From Paramecium octaurelia (taxonomy: Eukaryota; Ciliophora; Oligohymenophorea; Peniculida; Parameciidae): a stretch of 64,000 nucleotides of DNA. The translations under genes and the position numbers were made by a program. The notes under the pieces are model-generated. The model was given only the letters and a program-made list of their open reading frames with translations. It was not told where the DNA came from and made no database searches. This document shows positions 1-11,251 of the stretch, piece after piece (position 1 is the stretch's first letter; each line of letters begins with the position of its first letter). The stretch covers positions 711,502-775,501 of the forward strand of contig CAJJDP010000006.1 in the NCBI GenBank assembly GCA_905182995.1. Reading direction: 5' to 3'.

Positions 1-1096
<1,096 letters not shown>

Positions 1097-1667
1097 AGTT
1101 TATTTTAATAATTAAGGATATGTTTCTGATTCAAATTTTTTAATTACCTTATATAAATATAGCAATGATAAATAATAATCTTGTCATAAAGAATTGTAAA
1201 CCTGTACCCATCTATTCGTGTCTACTCCTCAATTCTCATAATGGTTATTTCAAAATTCTAATAGTCCTATCAATTTCTTCCAACTAATTGTCTAAGATTT
1301 ATTTATTATATTAAATGCTAGATAACAACCACTTTTATTTCACATTTAACAACTCTTTTCCAAAGTAAACTTCACTATTTAATACTTACTTTTTAATAAC
1401 AAAATTCTAATCATTAATTCTACTCAAAAAGAAAATAATTTATTAGTTCATTCTATAAAACTTTTGATTTAATTTATAAATAGTATAACTCAAACTTAAG
1501 AAATATATAATTGAATCTGCCAATTAATTAATATGTAAATAATCAAGTTTAGCATTAAATTTATAAGTATTACTTTAACATTATTTTATATTTAATAAAA
1601 TGATTTTGGATAACAATGAATAAAGGATTCAATAATTATTAATTTACTATCTAATATTATAATTAAA
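1097..1667. other. Intergenic, divergent promoters
   Basis: About 570 bp of AT-rich DNA between two divergent genes. It presumably holds both promoters. I see no recognisable RNA gene, repeat or ORF of convincing composition. Confidence 0.5.
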
Positions 1668-3074
1668 ATGAAAACCTTTTTTACAGAAGTGGACAGTAAG
1701 AGTGATTAATCTCATTTAAGAGAAATCAATCAGTTACTCATGAGATTAAATTTAGAATCACCACGCACATAGCATGCCATGAAAGAACTTAATTTAACAA
1801 AATATGATTGCTAACTTAAGTAAAATAGTGCCCAAATTATCATACAAGAACTTTGTCCAATTTCTTACAATATCATCATGAATCGCGAACCATGTACATA
1901 AATCATCTACAATAACTCAAAGGTAGGCATTTCTTGTGTGATTTCTTTAGATAACCTCTCGAATTTAGTGAATCGGAGAAGAGAAATCATAGGTCCATCA
2001 GTTAAAATTGTACTAAGAACACCAAAATAATCGAAATAATATAACTTTGTTAAAAAGATTTTTGATCACGATCTCAAACAGCTATATTAGTCTGAACTTT
2101 AAATCAAAGAAGCATAATAGAGGAATTCCGATAAAATTTATAGGCAAGTCGAAGAAAAATTTAAATCCATCTCTCATAAGGCTAAGTAACACAATAACAA
2201 AGTAGAGAGAAAGCTATCCTTATTAAAAGAGCGGAGACGCCATGAACTTGATGATAGGTTGAGTAAAAGCCTTGACTTTGACTCTAGATTTGAACCAATC
2301 TAAAAGACCTTGTAAGAATCTAAGATGAAATTCAAAATTATGATGTAATCTAAAACACAATAGACTTTGGATTATCATAGATAAAAGAAGAAGAATATCA
2401 TAGAACAAGACGAATTGCGGAGAACGAAATTATAATATTCAATGGAAACTTCACAAAGAAGCACTTTTATTCGATAAGGTATTGCCAGTCAAGATAGAAT
2501 ACTATAAGCTTAATTGATTGAATAAGAGCAGCAAAATAAAGTTATTTAGAAAATAGGAAATTATGTCGAAAAGACTGCTTAAGTGACTAATAAGAATTAA
2601 TAAGAAATATAAAAGGCTCTATAGAAATTTAAAGATGAATAAGATCGAAAGTTTAATAAGGTTCATAAAAATCTAAGTTCCAAAACATAGATGTAATCGT
2701 AAAGAGAGAGCATGATTCATCAAGAATTATAGGAAAAAATAATGTTTAGTAGTGCAAAGGCGAAGTAAAGATTAGATAATATTCAATCAAAAATGAAATA
2801 GGTAGCTCTTCAAAAGCAGTAGAAATAATAAGAATTATTGAATAAATATATAATCAAAATGGAAAGGAGAAATGATAGAATTCTAGAAAAGCATGTTAAA
2901 CTTAGATAAAATCTTAAGAAAGGCCACAAATCTCATAATCTCACTTAATTATAACATCAGCTGGTCATTGAGAAGGATGAATTGAACTAAGATATCACCA
3001 AAGTGTAAAGATAGGTAGTTAGCAAATCAACTAACAATATTAAAGAATTACTCAATAATTTAAGATTCAATTGA
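1668..3074 (+). CDS. Hypothetical coiled-coil protein, 468 aa
   Basis: A single TGA-free frame of 469 codons, far longer than chance in one frame, with a clear protein-like composition. It is dominated by K, E, Q, R and L in heptad-like stretches, for example around residues 170-460, and has no membrane segment. The first ~120 residues are less repetitive and could be a small folded part. I do not recognise a family. A cytoskeletal or basal-body role would fit the coiled coil in a ciliate but is only a guess. It has no intron in this model and ends 100 bp from the convergent TPR gene. Confidence 0.75.
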
Positions 3075-3174
3075 TTATCGAAATATTTTATTAAAACAAT
3101 ATCTAAATTCTTATTAAGCTTTAAAATTAAAGAATAATACTACTAGATTCTTTCATACTATTGAATATTATAAT

Positions 3175-4793
3175 TCACTTAGTTGATTTCCTATATAAAA
3201 CAAAGGCTAAAAATCCAGCCGTGACAGTTGCAAAACAAAGTTTTTACCACTGTTTTTCTGCGAATAGACATGATGCTGTAGTAGAACTCAATACTATAGT
3301 TTCAATCAAACCCATCTTTGTATCGAGTTGATCCTCCAAAATATATTTAGTAATTGAAGAGGCAAGAACTGCTGAAGCAGTAGTTTTCCAAATGATATCA
3401 GCATATCGAAAACTTACTTAATTATTTTCATTATTGTTTGATCTTGATTTCATTTCACTAGTTGCCAATTTCGAATCAGTAGTTTTGGATTAATTTACGG
3501 TACTTTTATTATCAGTTTGATTTTAAGTATTACTTAGCATTGTTTAATAAAGCTAGGTTCTTTCTTTATTTGATTATCTTAATAGTTCCCTAATTTCTTT
3601 TCTTTTTTCGAAGATTTCTTAGTTTTAGGTGGTATTCTTGACTATATTCCAAGCTTAATCAATATCTCTCCATGCTTCTTCATAATCTTATTTTTATTAA
3701 AATGCAATGGCTCTTCTATACCAAACTTTCTAATTAGTGGGATCAAGTTGGATTGCCTATTAATTGAAATAGAATTTACAATATTAGCATGTGTGATACA
3801 AGAATTATAGTCTCCTAGATTCAAAAAGCAAGCACTTAGATTAGATAGCAAGTTTATTCGTAATTTTTTGAATTATTAAAGTTATTCTTCAGGACATTAA
3901 ATTAAATAATATGGATCACATAATCCTAAAGATAGATTATATTATTCAACAGCCCTCCCATAGTTTTTCAATTGAAAACATTAATTTCCTTGGTTTTTGA
4001 GAAAATTTGCTTCATCTAGAGATTTTTAGAATTAAAGAATAAGTTATGATTTCTAGTCAATTTCTATTACTTAAGGTGAGCTTTGAACTTAAGAATTGAA
4101 TGAATTACTAGCAGGAAAGCTTTTATTAGTTTCATCAATAATGACCCCTTCTTCAACTTGTTTTTCTTCCTCTTCAATAACTTCCTTTTAAGGATTTATT
4201 TTTGCATCAAAATTTAATGTTGGATAAATTAATTAAGGTTCTATTTGATCTTCCTTGGATACGTTTAAAGCTGAATGGAGTTTATTATCAAATTATTCAC
4301 ACTTTATTTGTTCTTGCTAATTTAATTACTAAGCATTAGATTTATCTAAAATTTCAAATTGAGAATGATCGACAAATGCATTATCTACTTTTTATAACTA
4401 TTCCAATTTTTAGAGTGGTTATGGAACAGTCTCATATATAGATTCAACAAATTATGGATTATGGTTCTCATGTTCTAATCTTTCTTAATGATTCTCATTC
4501 TATTTTATTGAATCATTTTCCTTCTATTTTTATGGAACGGAGTCTAATTATTTGGTTGTTTCACCTTTATCCTTACTTATATTTATAATTTCTGAAAGCT
4601 ATTCTGTTTTTAATTAATGTTAAATCGATTGATCTATTTTAATATTATTCTAATGCTATCCATCATGTGAAAGTTCCTTATTTGCTTGGTTCATGTTGTT
4701 TTCAATAAGTAAATGTTCCACTTCATCTTAAGTTGAATTATTTTGAGCTTAATTAGAAACCTTTAGATCTGTTTATTATTGTGAAGAATCCAT
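3175..4793 (-). CDS. TPR-domain protein with C-terminal hydrophobic segments, 531 aa
   Basis: The C-terminal half contains clear tetratricopeptide helices: FLKNQGNQCFQLKNYGRAVE, then NLSACFLNLGDYNSCITHAN, then DPTNQKVWYRRAIAFQQKQD and DYEEAWRDIDQAW. This three-repeat layout resembles chaperone-binding TPR co-chaperones. A 23-nt intron at 3757-3779 falls inside the TPR block and must be removed to join the repeats. The N-terminal ~250 residues are low-complexity Q/N/E/S. The last ~70 residues carry two hydrophobic stretches, so the protein may be membrane anchored. The start used here is the first ATG after an in-frame TGA at 4842-4844. A short coding-like frame (4842-5066) lies upstream in the same phase, so the true start may be at 5066. 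Confidence 0.8.
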
Positions 4794-4841
4794 AAATAAA
4801 ATATAAATTTTAGATAAATAATTTGTATTGAAATCACCCTA

Positions 4842-5066
4842 TCACATTCCTTCTTTAGGTTCACTATCGTAATTAGTACCAAATTAGGCTTAGTCAAGTT
4901 CAATGATAGTTTACTCTTGCATCTATTCAATGATGACAATAGGTTCGCACAATTCTATTATCTCTTCCTCTACTTCTTGGACGAACTGGGGATTGTGACT
5001 TATCGATTTATATTGTAAATACTTATTAGATTCACCTATTACTTGGCAATGTTCCTGTAAATCCAT
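4842..5066 (-). CDS. Short upstream ORF (74 aa), in frame with the TPR gene
   Basis: MDLQEHCQVIGESNKYLQYK starts an acidic, coding-like peptide that ends at TGA 48 bp upstream of the TPR gene's ATG and in the same reading frame. It could be the real N-terminus of the TPR protein if the TGA is removed by an event I cannot see, an uORF, or a separate small gene. No GT-AG intron of a length divisible by three spans the TGA. Confidence 0.4.
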
Positions 5067-5223
5067 TATTTATCAAAAAAATATCTAAAATTTAATTATA
5101 AGTAAGTGCTTAAATATTCAGTGATGAAAATTAATACTGAAAATAATAATTTGAAGTATTATATATTGATTTTGTTGGGATTTTAAATATATATATCAAG
5201 AAATTGTAATTAATTCAATTTGT

Positions 5224-5907
5224 TCATGACATTTCAGTATCTAAAATGTAATGGGCAGTATTTGTATTGAAGGCCTGGTAAATTAATTTTGCATTGTCAA
5301 AACCCGAAAGGTCCATTAGTTCATCTTCTACTGGTACTAATCTCCACTCTATTTCTATGTAATAAATCTTTTTGTAGCAATATAATGCAATTAGGGAGAG
5401 TAATAGAGTGATGATAAATAAGAATATTGTGATTTCTGCATCAAGCGAATTCCAGAGTACTCCAATTAAGATTAAGAGAGTGGCAATTAAGATAGCGAGT
5501 ATGATTGTGTAATTTCGATATGCCTTTCTTTAGTGAAATCTATTGCTTCAAAATATGTAATACTTCTTAGTCTTAATTTCAGTCTTAAAGAAACATAAAC
5601 AAAACAGACATTGCAAAGTTGATATTGAGGATGAAGGCTTCTTCATTTCAGCAATCACACAATCAGGATGATATTATATATCATCGCATTTACATAATTT
5701 AATTACGCAGCTTTTACGACAAATATAACAAATTTTGGATTAAGTAAAAGGTTGATTTGTTACAAGTGATAATTTCACTTTCTTGCTTGATCTTTTAGGT
5801 CGATAGATGGGGGCAGATTCCAAATCTTTGACTTGATCTGCTAGTACAAACCTTTTTGATGATTTCAGGATGATCTCATCTTGGTTTGAGGCAGTTGAAT
5901 TCAACAT
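5224..5907 (-). CDS. RING-CH (MARCH-like) membrane protein, 219 aa
   Basis: Residues ~70-115 hold a C4HC3-type RINGv pattern: CYICRKSC, CKCDDIQYHPDC, then CLFCLC. Two strongly hydrophobic segments follow, around residues 130-180 (YTIILAILIATLLILIGVLW and ITIFLFIITLLLSLIALYCY). A RING-CH domain plus two TM helices is the MARCH E3 ubiquitin ligase architecture; such enzymes ubiquitinate membrane proteins. A 24-nt intron (5540-5563) contains an in-frame TGA; removing it gives 220 codons including stop. The N-terminal 65 residues are basic and probably cytosolic. Substrate unknown. Confidence 0.82.
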
Positions 5908-6149
5908 ATAAATAATTTAATAATCATTAATATTTAATTTCAAGTTAATTTAAAATATATGCTGATTCAAAATTGGAGACCTGTATAAAAATTAATCGTC
6001 AACATATTTTTTCCTTTATCTCAATTATTTGGCAAATATTAAAAATTATAATTTTTGATAAATTATGAGTAACAATTGTATTAAATATTATTTTAATTAA
6101 GAATAATTACTTAAATTTAACACTATATACCAAAAACAAAACAAATTAC

Positions 6150-8142
6150 TCAGACAGTTATTATGATATATTTCCATTCTTTTATGGCCTCTATCATCCA
6201 TAAAAGTGAAGTATCATATTATTAGATAACTTTTTCGATAATATAAATAAATTCTTCAAATACTGCCTCACTAATCTTAAGTCTAGAGTGTATAGCTTAG
6301 ATATCAGATCTTTTAAAATATTTTCTACCCGACAGCAAATATTCAAATTTTTTTAGTAGAGTTCTCGTGACATTTGCATCATTACTATCAAAAATGTTCT
6401 TGATTTCGACATTAGATTGCAATTCATCAGAAATCAGAGGAACAAACTCACTCAGTCTCTTTTATCCCACAATATCACAAGGCAATTTTTTATTGACAAT
6501 GTAAGGCAATATGAGATCGAACTCTTCTTCAAAATCCTAAAAGATGACTCTTTAAGGATTGAGTCTAGCCAATAAACTTATCAACTTCTCTTTAATACTC
6601 TGATATAATTGTAAATTAATTTAATGTTGACAATGCAATTAACTTAGATCTTCAAGAGTAAAACAATTATTTTATTTGTTAAATGCGTAATGTAAGAAAT
6701 ATTTAGTATGCTAAACAAATTGATCATATCCAATCTTATGTATGAAATTCTTATTAATATAGGGATCTGTTTAACATAACTTAATGAATTCACTACAAAA
6801 GTTGTCGATGCCAAATTATTTATAAACTAAATCTTTGATACTATCCTAATCAATTACAGCAGCTTTGTAGGCATCTGTTTATTCAAGTATATACCAGACC
6901 ACATCTTTTTCAGCATGTTTAGACAAAGCACCTGATAAGTAGTATTTGAAAACTGAGTATTAAACAGAATTTATTCGAAAGGCCTTGTGAAAGTCTCTCA
7001 TTGAGTCCATCACATAGTTAGTCGATTCTGAAGATCCTAAAATGAACCCGAAGATTCTACTGAATTTGATCGCTTGTTCCTCTTGTTTAGTTCCTTCGAA
7101 CAATGGACTCAATGAGAAATCTTCAAAAATTTAAGCGTACATATTTTTGGCTATGGTTCTTATGCTATCTTTCACATTTTGAACAGAGCGAGACTATTAC
7201 AATAATTAGAATAGATACATTGCATATAATAGCTCCCCTGTAATACTCTACTGTTTATGCACATTTAAATATGACTTCCATTCCTATTTTCATATCTATT
7301 AGTTTTTTTATATAGAGATATTTAAATCGATTAAACATCTAATCCGTTATGTTGAGATTCAAATGCAATTGTTTGAGACTTTCAAAATGATATGGTAATT
7401 TGTTTCCATTGCTTAAATCTATTAATGCTTTAACAACTCCTTTCATTTCATGAACATCGCCAATCACCTGTCCAACTAATTAATCCTAAGCTAAGATTTA
7501 TCCAAATTCTTTTGCATAGTCATCCAGTCCTTCCATTTTCTCAAATTCACTATGTCTTGTAATTCCAATTTTAGGTCTAAAATATAATTAAAATTTATAC
7601 TTTTTATCTTTAAATTAAGATAGAATATCTTTGATTGATTTTCCTGATGAAAATGGACACTACTAAAATTGGATCGAAGATTGTGTTTATGATAATTAAG
7701 TATGATGATACTAAGACTTTTTGAGAACCATATTACTATTGTATGCACTTGTGTTTTCATCTCTTGATGTCTTAACACATCCATTAGAGGATTTAACTTT
7801 GTTCTTTACAGTAAATAATCTTTAGAAATGAAGACTTGAACCAAGATCAAATTAGTTGTTCTCTTCAATTTGGATTACTTAACTTTTTTGTTTCTATAAT
7901 TACTAGGGAGTAAGTGGTTTTTATGCTGTTGACAATCTTTCCGAGTCAATAATACATTTTGCAGAACCTCCTTTTTTTATTTACCAAACTTTATTAGGTT
8001 GAGTGCAATCTAAGGAAGGTAATTTTTAGAATAAATGATCTCTTCTTGAAGCTTATCCATCCTGAATTTCTTTGCTAGATTTGCAAATTACTATCTAGCT
8101 ATTTGCAAGATGCTTGAACTCAATGGAGTCTCCTCTAATCAT
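6150..8142 (-). CDS. Multidomain truncated-hemoglobin protein, four globin-like repeats, 655 aa
   Basis: After a ~205-residue low-complexity N-terminus, four consecutive segments each end in a truncated-globin F-helix motif: LKQLHLNLNI (His260), MRDFHKAFRI (His377), LSQLHCQHQI (His495) and IQAIHSRLKI (His610). The His residues are 117, 118 and 115 apart, the usual length of one 2/2 globin domain. Repeats 2 and 4 also show upstream helix A/B/E-like text (YAQIFEDFSLSPLFEG; IFDSNDANVTRTLLKKFEYLL). In this family the His binds haem iron, and the proteins bind O2 or NO. One 25-nt intron (7194-7218) is removed, giving 656 codons. The protein starts 55 bp downstream of the Cdc20-like gene on the same strand. 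Whether every repeat binds haem is not certain. Confidence 0.75.
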
Positions 8143-8197
8143 TATAGAAAGATTATAATAATTATTAAATTATTTATAAGGTAGTAATTATATAATA

Positions 8198-9417
8198 TCA
8201 TCTGAGAAATAGGTTTTTGCTGGAACACATTTCTTACTTATCTTAATTACTTTACTCAGTTCCAAGTCTCCAAAATATCAAGGTCTCATCCCCAGCCGCA
8301 GAACAAAGCATAGACTAATCAGGAGATATGCCTAGATGCAAAACCCTCGATTTATGAGCTTAAAGTTCTTAGACCAATTTGGCCTATTAAATTACTTCAG
8401 CATTCCATATACTAATTTAGAATTTGGAAAAGCCATGTGATGATATTAGTTCTCTATATCTTGGTAAAAACTATAAGGCACAAACTTATGATCCAGTATC
8501 TATGCTTTTGAAACATAACCCTGTATCAGAATTCCAAAACTTTATGTTTTTGTCATTGGAGCCTCCTCCACTAACTAAGATGTTGGGCAACCATGGACAC
8601 CATGCCATAGCCTTGACAGCTGCACAATGACCTTCACATGATAAACGCAAAGACATTTGCCTCTTATCCCATAATAAGAGTTAATTGTCATTTGCTCCAC
8701 TGCTTAATGTAGTTCCAGAGGAATTCCATTTCAATCCACAAACTTCTTGAGTGTGTTTCTGGAATACACCCACAACATTATTATTCTTCTCTCTTAGATC
8801 ATGATTGAAAATAACGTTATCTCTACCTGAAGTTGACAATAATTCAAAACTGCTACTCATCGTTGACACTCTCTCATTATGATAATATAACTATGTTATT
8901 GTTTGTTAGGAGCAAACATCTACTATTTTAATGGAGGCATCATCAAATCCTACTCCCAAAATATGATCATTGATCCAATGAACTGCAGTAACATTTGAAG
9001 TTGCTTATAAAAGTTATTCAATGTGCTCTATTTTATAGATATATTAAGTTACAATTTGAAGCATTCCATAAATACACTTTATTTTGCAATCCCACAGATA
9101 ACACATTATTATTGCCCCATTCTAAAATGTTGAGATAGAAGTCATCTGCAATATCTGGTGCATCCAATATCTTCTCAGGAACTGAACTAATTTATCTAAC
9201 AGTCTATTAGGTAGGCAATCTGTATTAATTATGTAACTAGTCCAAAAATGATATTGGATAATTCTGCTGTTATTTTTGATTTCCAAAATTCAGCACTTTT
9301 TCTTCATTTATATGATACAATAACTACGATATTAAATTCAAGTACATCATTATAATTTGATTAAGTGTGCGATTGATACAACAATTTCGATTTACTTTTC
9401 GGAATAAATCTGTCCAT
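8198..9417 (-). CDS. Cdc20/Cdh1 (Fizzy)-type APC/C activator, WD40 protein, 390 aa
   Basis: This WD40 beta-propeller protein would activate the anaphase-promoting complex and recruit its substrates. The N-terminus MDRFIPKSK matches the C-box (DR[FY]IP). The diagnostic segment [20 protein letters not shown] is followed by [11 protein letters not shown] and seven WD repeats (for example [15 protein letters not shown] and [15 protein letters not shown]). Introns of 22 nt (9324-9345) and 25 nt (9028-9052) are removed to give 391 codons. The protein begins at its C-box, shorter than usual at the N-terminus. It ends in Leu-Arg where the family normally has the Ile-Arg tail that docks on APC/C. Cdc20 and Cdh1 cannot be separated from this sequence alone. 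Confidence 0.92.
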
Positions 9418-9702
9418 ATATATATCCGTTAAATTAATAATTATATTTTAGAATTATATAGTTTTATTTTGTTTCACACTCAAATATTAACTTTAAATTA
9501 TGTCATTTTCAATTTTACACGGAATTCGAATCCCCTCATTTTAAAATGAATGAAAACGATATCTTCTTCCTTAATTCTTAATTTAATTTAAGTTAGGCAA
9601 ATTATTAATAAAAAAAATTAATAATTATATATAAAATGAGTAATGCAAAGTATTTACATATTCAATACCTTTAGATCTGATGGCGAGAATTAAAAATTTA
9701 TT

Positions 9703-10275
9703 ATGGGTGAAGAACCTTTGAGATTTCAAAATTATGTTGCTGGATAGGATGAACAACAAGGTACAAACATATTCAAATCTTAGTTCCACAATAAGATCAA
9801 AATTTAGAATACTACAATGAATATCTGAGACTATACATAGCTAATGTTGTCTTAACAAATTAAGTACTATTTAGAATTTATATTAGTTAAAAGAACTTTT
9901 GAATGAAAAGAATGAACTAGTCACTAAATTAAATAAATTAGAAGTAATTTTTAATATCACCAAAATTCAAGCGTCGAAATCAAGAGCTCAATTCAAATGT
10001 TGAAGAAACTGGAGAAGAAAGAAAGAAAAGATTGAGAAGACCAGCACAAGAAATCGAAAGACATTTTACTTGTCCTGTTGATAATTGCTAAAAGAAATAC
10101 GGGTAAAACTCCTTAATAAGTCTTTCCTAGAGCTGAAGGGTCTCTCAACTAGCACATCAAACTTAAACATCCAGAACTAGTGAAGGATAGAACATTTTAT
10201 AAATCAAATGAATAATCGCAGTAACAAGGAGAGCCTGAATCATTATCAGATCTTAAGCAAGAATAAAATTAATGA
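9703..10275 (+). CDS. Small single C2H2 zinc-finger protein, 156 aa
   Basis: Four introns (9761-9783, 9864-9886, 9944-9971, 10103-10130) are removed to give 157 codons including stop. The product has a leucine-rich, coiled-coil-like middle (NQLKELLNEKNELVTKLNKL), a basic stretch (ERKKRLRRP), and one finger CPVDNCQKKYGAEGSLNQH followed by IKLKH, i.e. C-x4-C-x12-H-x4-H. It could bind DNA or RNA; a single finger usually needs partner contacts. The third intron ends in AAG, not the usual TAG. The exact family is not recognised. Confidence 0.75.
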
Positions 10276-11251
10276 CAAATAATTAACATAATATAAGTTA
10301 TTTTCAACATACCTATAAACTTTTAAGCAATAATTTAATGTTCTTACTTTCTTCTTTTTTATTACCTAATGTAAAAATAATTCAAATTATTTTATGCCAA
10401 ATTTTAAATTTCATATACAAATGCTTTTAATATACCCTAATTGAGAATTCTATTTCTATGAAAGTGTAATCACTAATTGTTGCAATGCAATAAATAATTA
10501 ATCTATAATTATTCTAAATTCTATTTATATCCACAAGAACCTAATTTGATTTTAGATTATGTCCAATTTTCATCTTCATTTTTATACTTTAATCATATCA
10601 ATCTGGTTAAATCTTCAAAATTTTTATATTTAGCTGATGATTTGTCTTTAAAAAAATTCTATAACCTCCAATTATAATAGCTATAGCTTACTTATAGCAA
10701 CTTAATCAAATGCTTTAAAAGTTAATTTAATAGTGAACAATCAACTTTATTTAATCTACTAAGAAATTAAAATCTTTTGATTTCAATAGATTATCTATCT
10801 AATTTTAAAAAATCTATCTTTAATAACTAAGTTGAATTTAATAAATCAGAATTACTTTAGGAACTAACATTATTGCAGAGAAGGATTACTATAATACAAT
10901 TTTAATGGAAAAGACTATGGCTAATTAATAAAAAATACAATTTTAATTATTTTTAACTTATTTTCTTCATAAATTTAGGATAATCCTTACATTTATATAG
11001 CATTAAGTTTGCGAAACTATCTATAAAATTAGAGTGTCAAAATTAAGGCACCAAAAATGTGTTATAATAATTTTGAATTTAGATCATCATTTGAATATCC
11101 TGATTTATTTATTTTGAGTGATTTTAATAACACACGTGATGATAGATCCAACTTTATAACTAAGTTCAATTAGTTTGTCCATTTTAAACATATTTTTTGA
11201 TTTCTTTTTGATTGTATTTAATACTAAAAATTTTAAATAATCCATAATTAT
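10276..11251. other. Intergenic, ~1 kb, no convincing gene
   Basis: AT-rich stretch between two plus-strand genes. It contains a TGA-free frame of about 200 codons, but its composition (F, L, I, N, K) is what random AT-rich DNA gives. No RNA gene or repeat was recognised. Confidence 0.5.

Noticed and set aside
10463-11081. A TGA-free frame of about 205 codons upstream of the USP-like gene (plus strand).
   Set aside because: With TGA as the only stop in such AT-rich DNA, runs of this length occur by chance across six frames. The composition (F, L, I, N, K) is random-like, and no family or intron pattern supports it.
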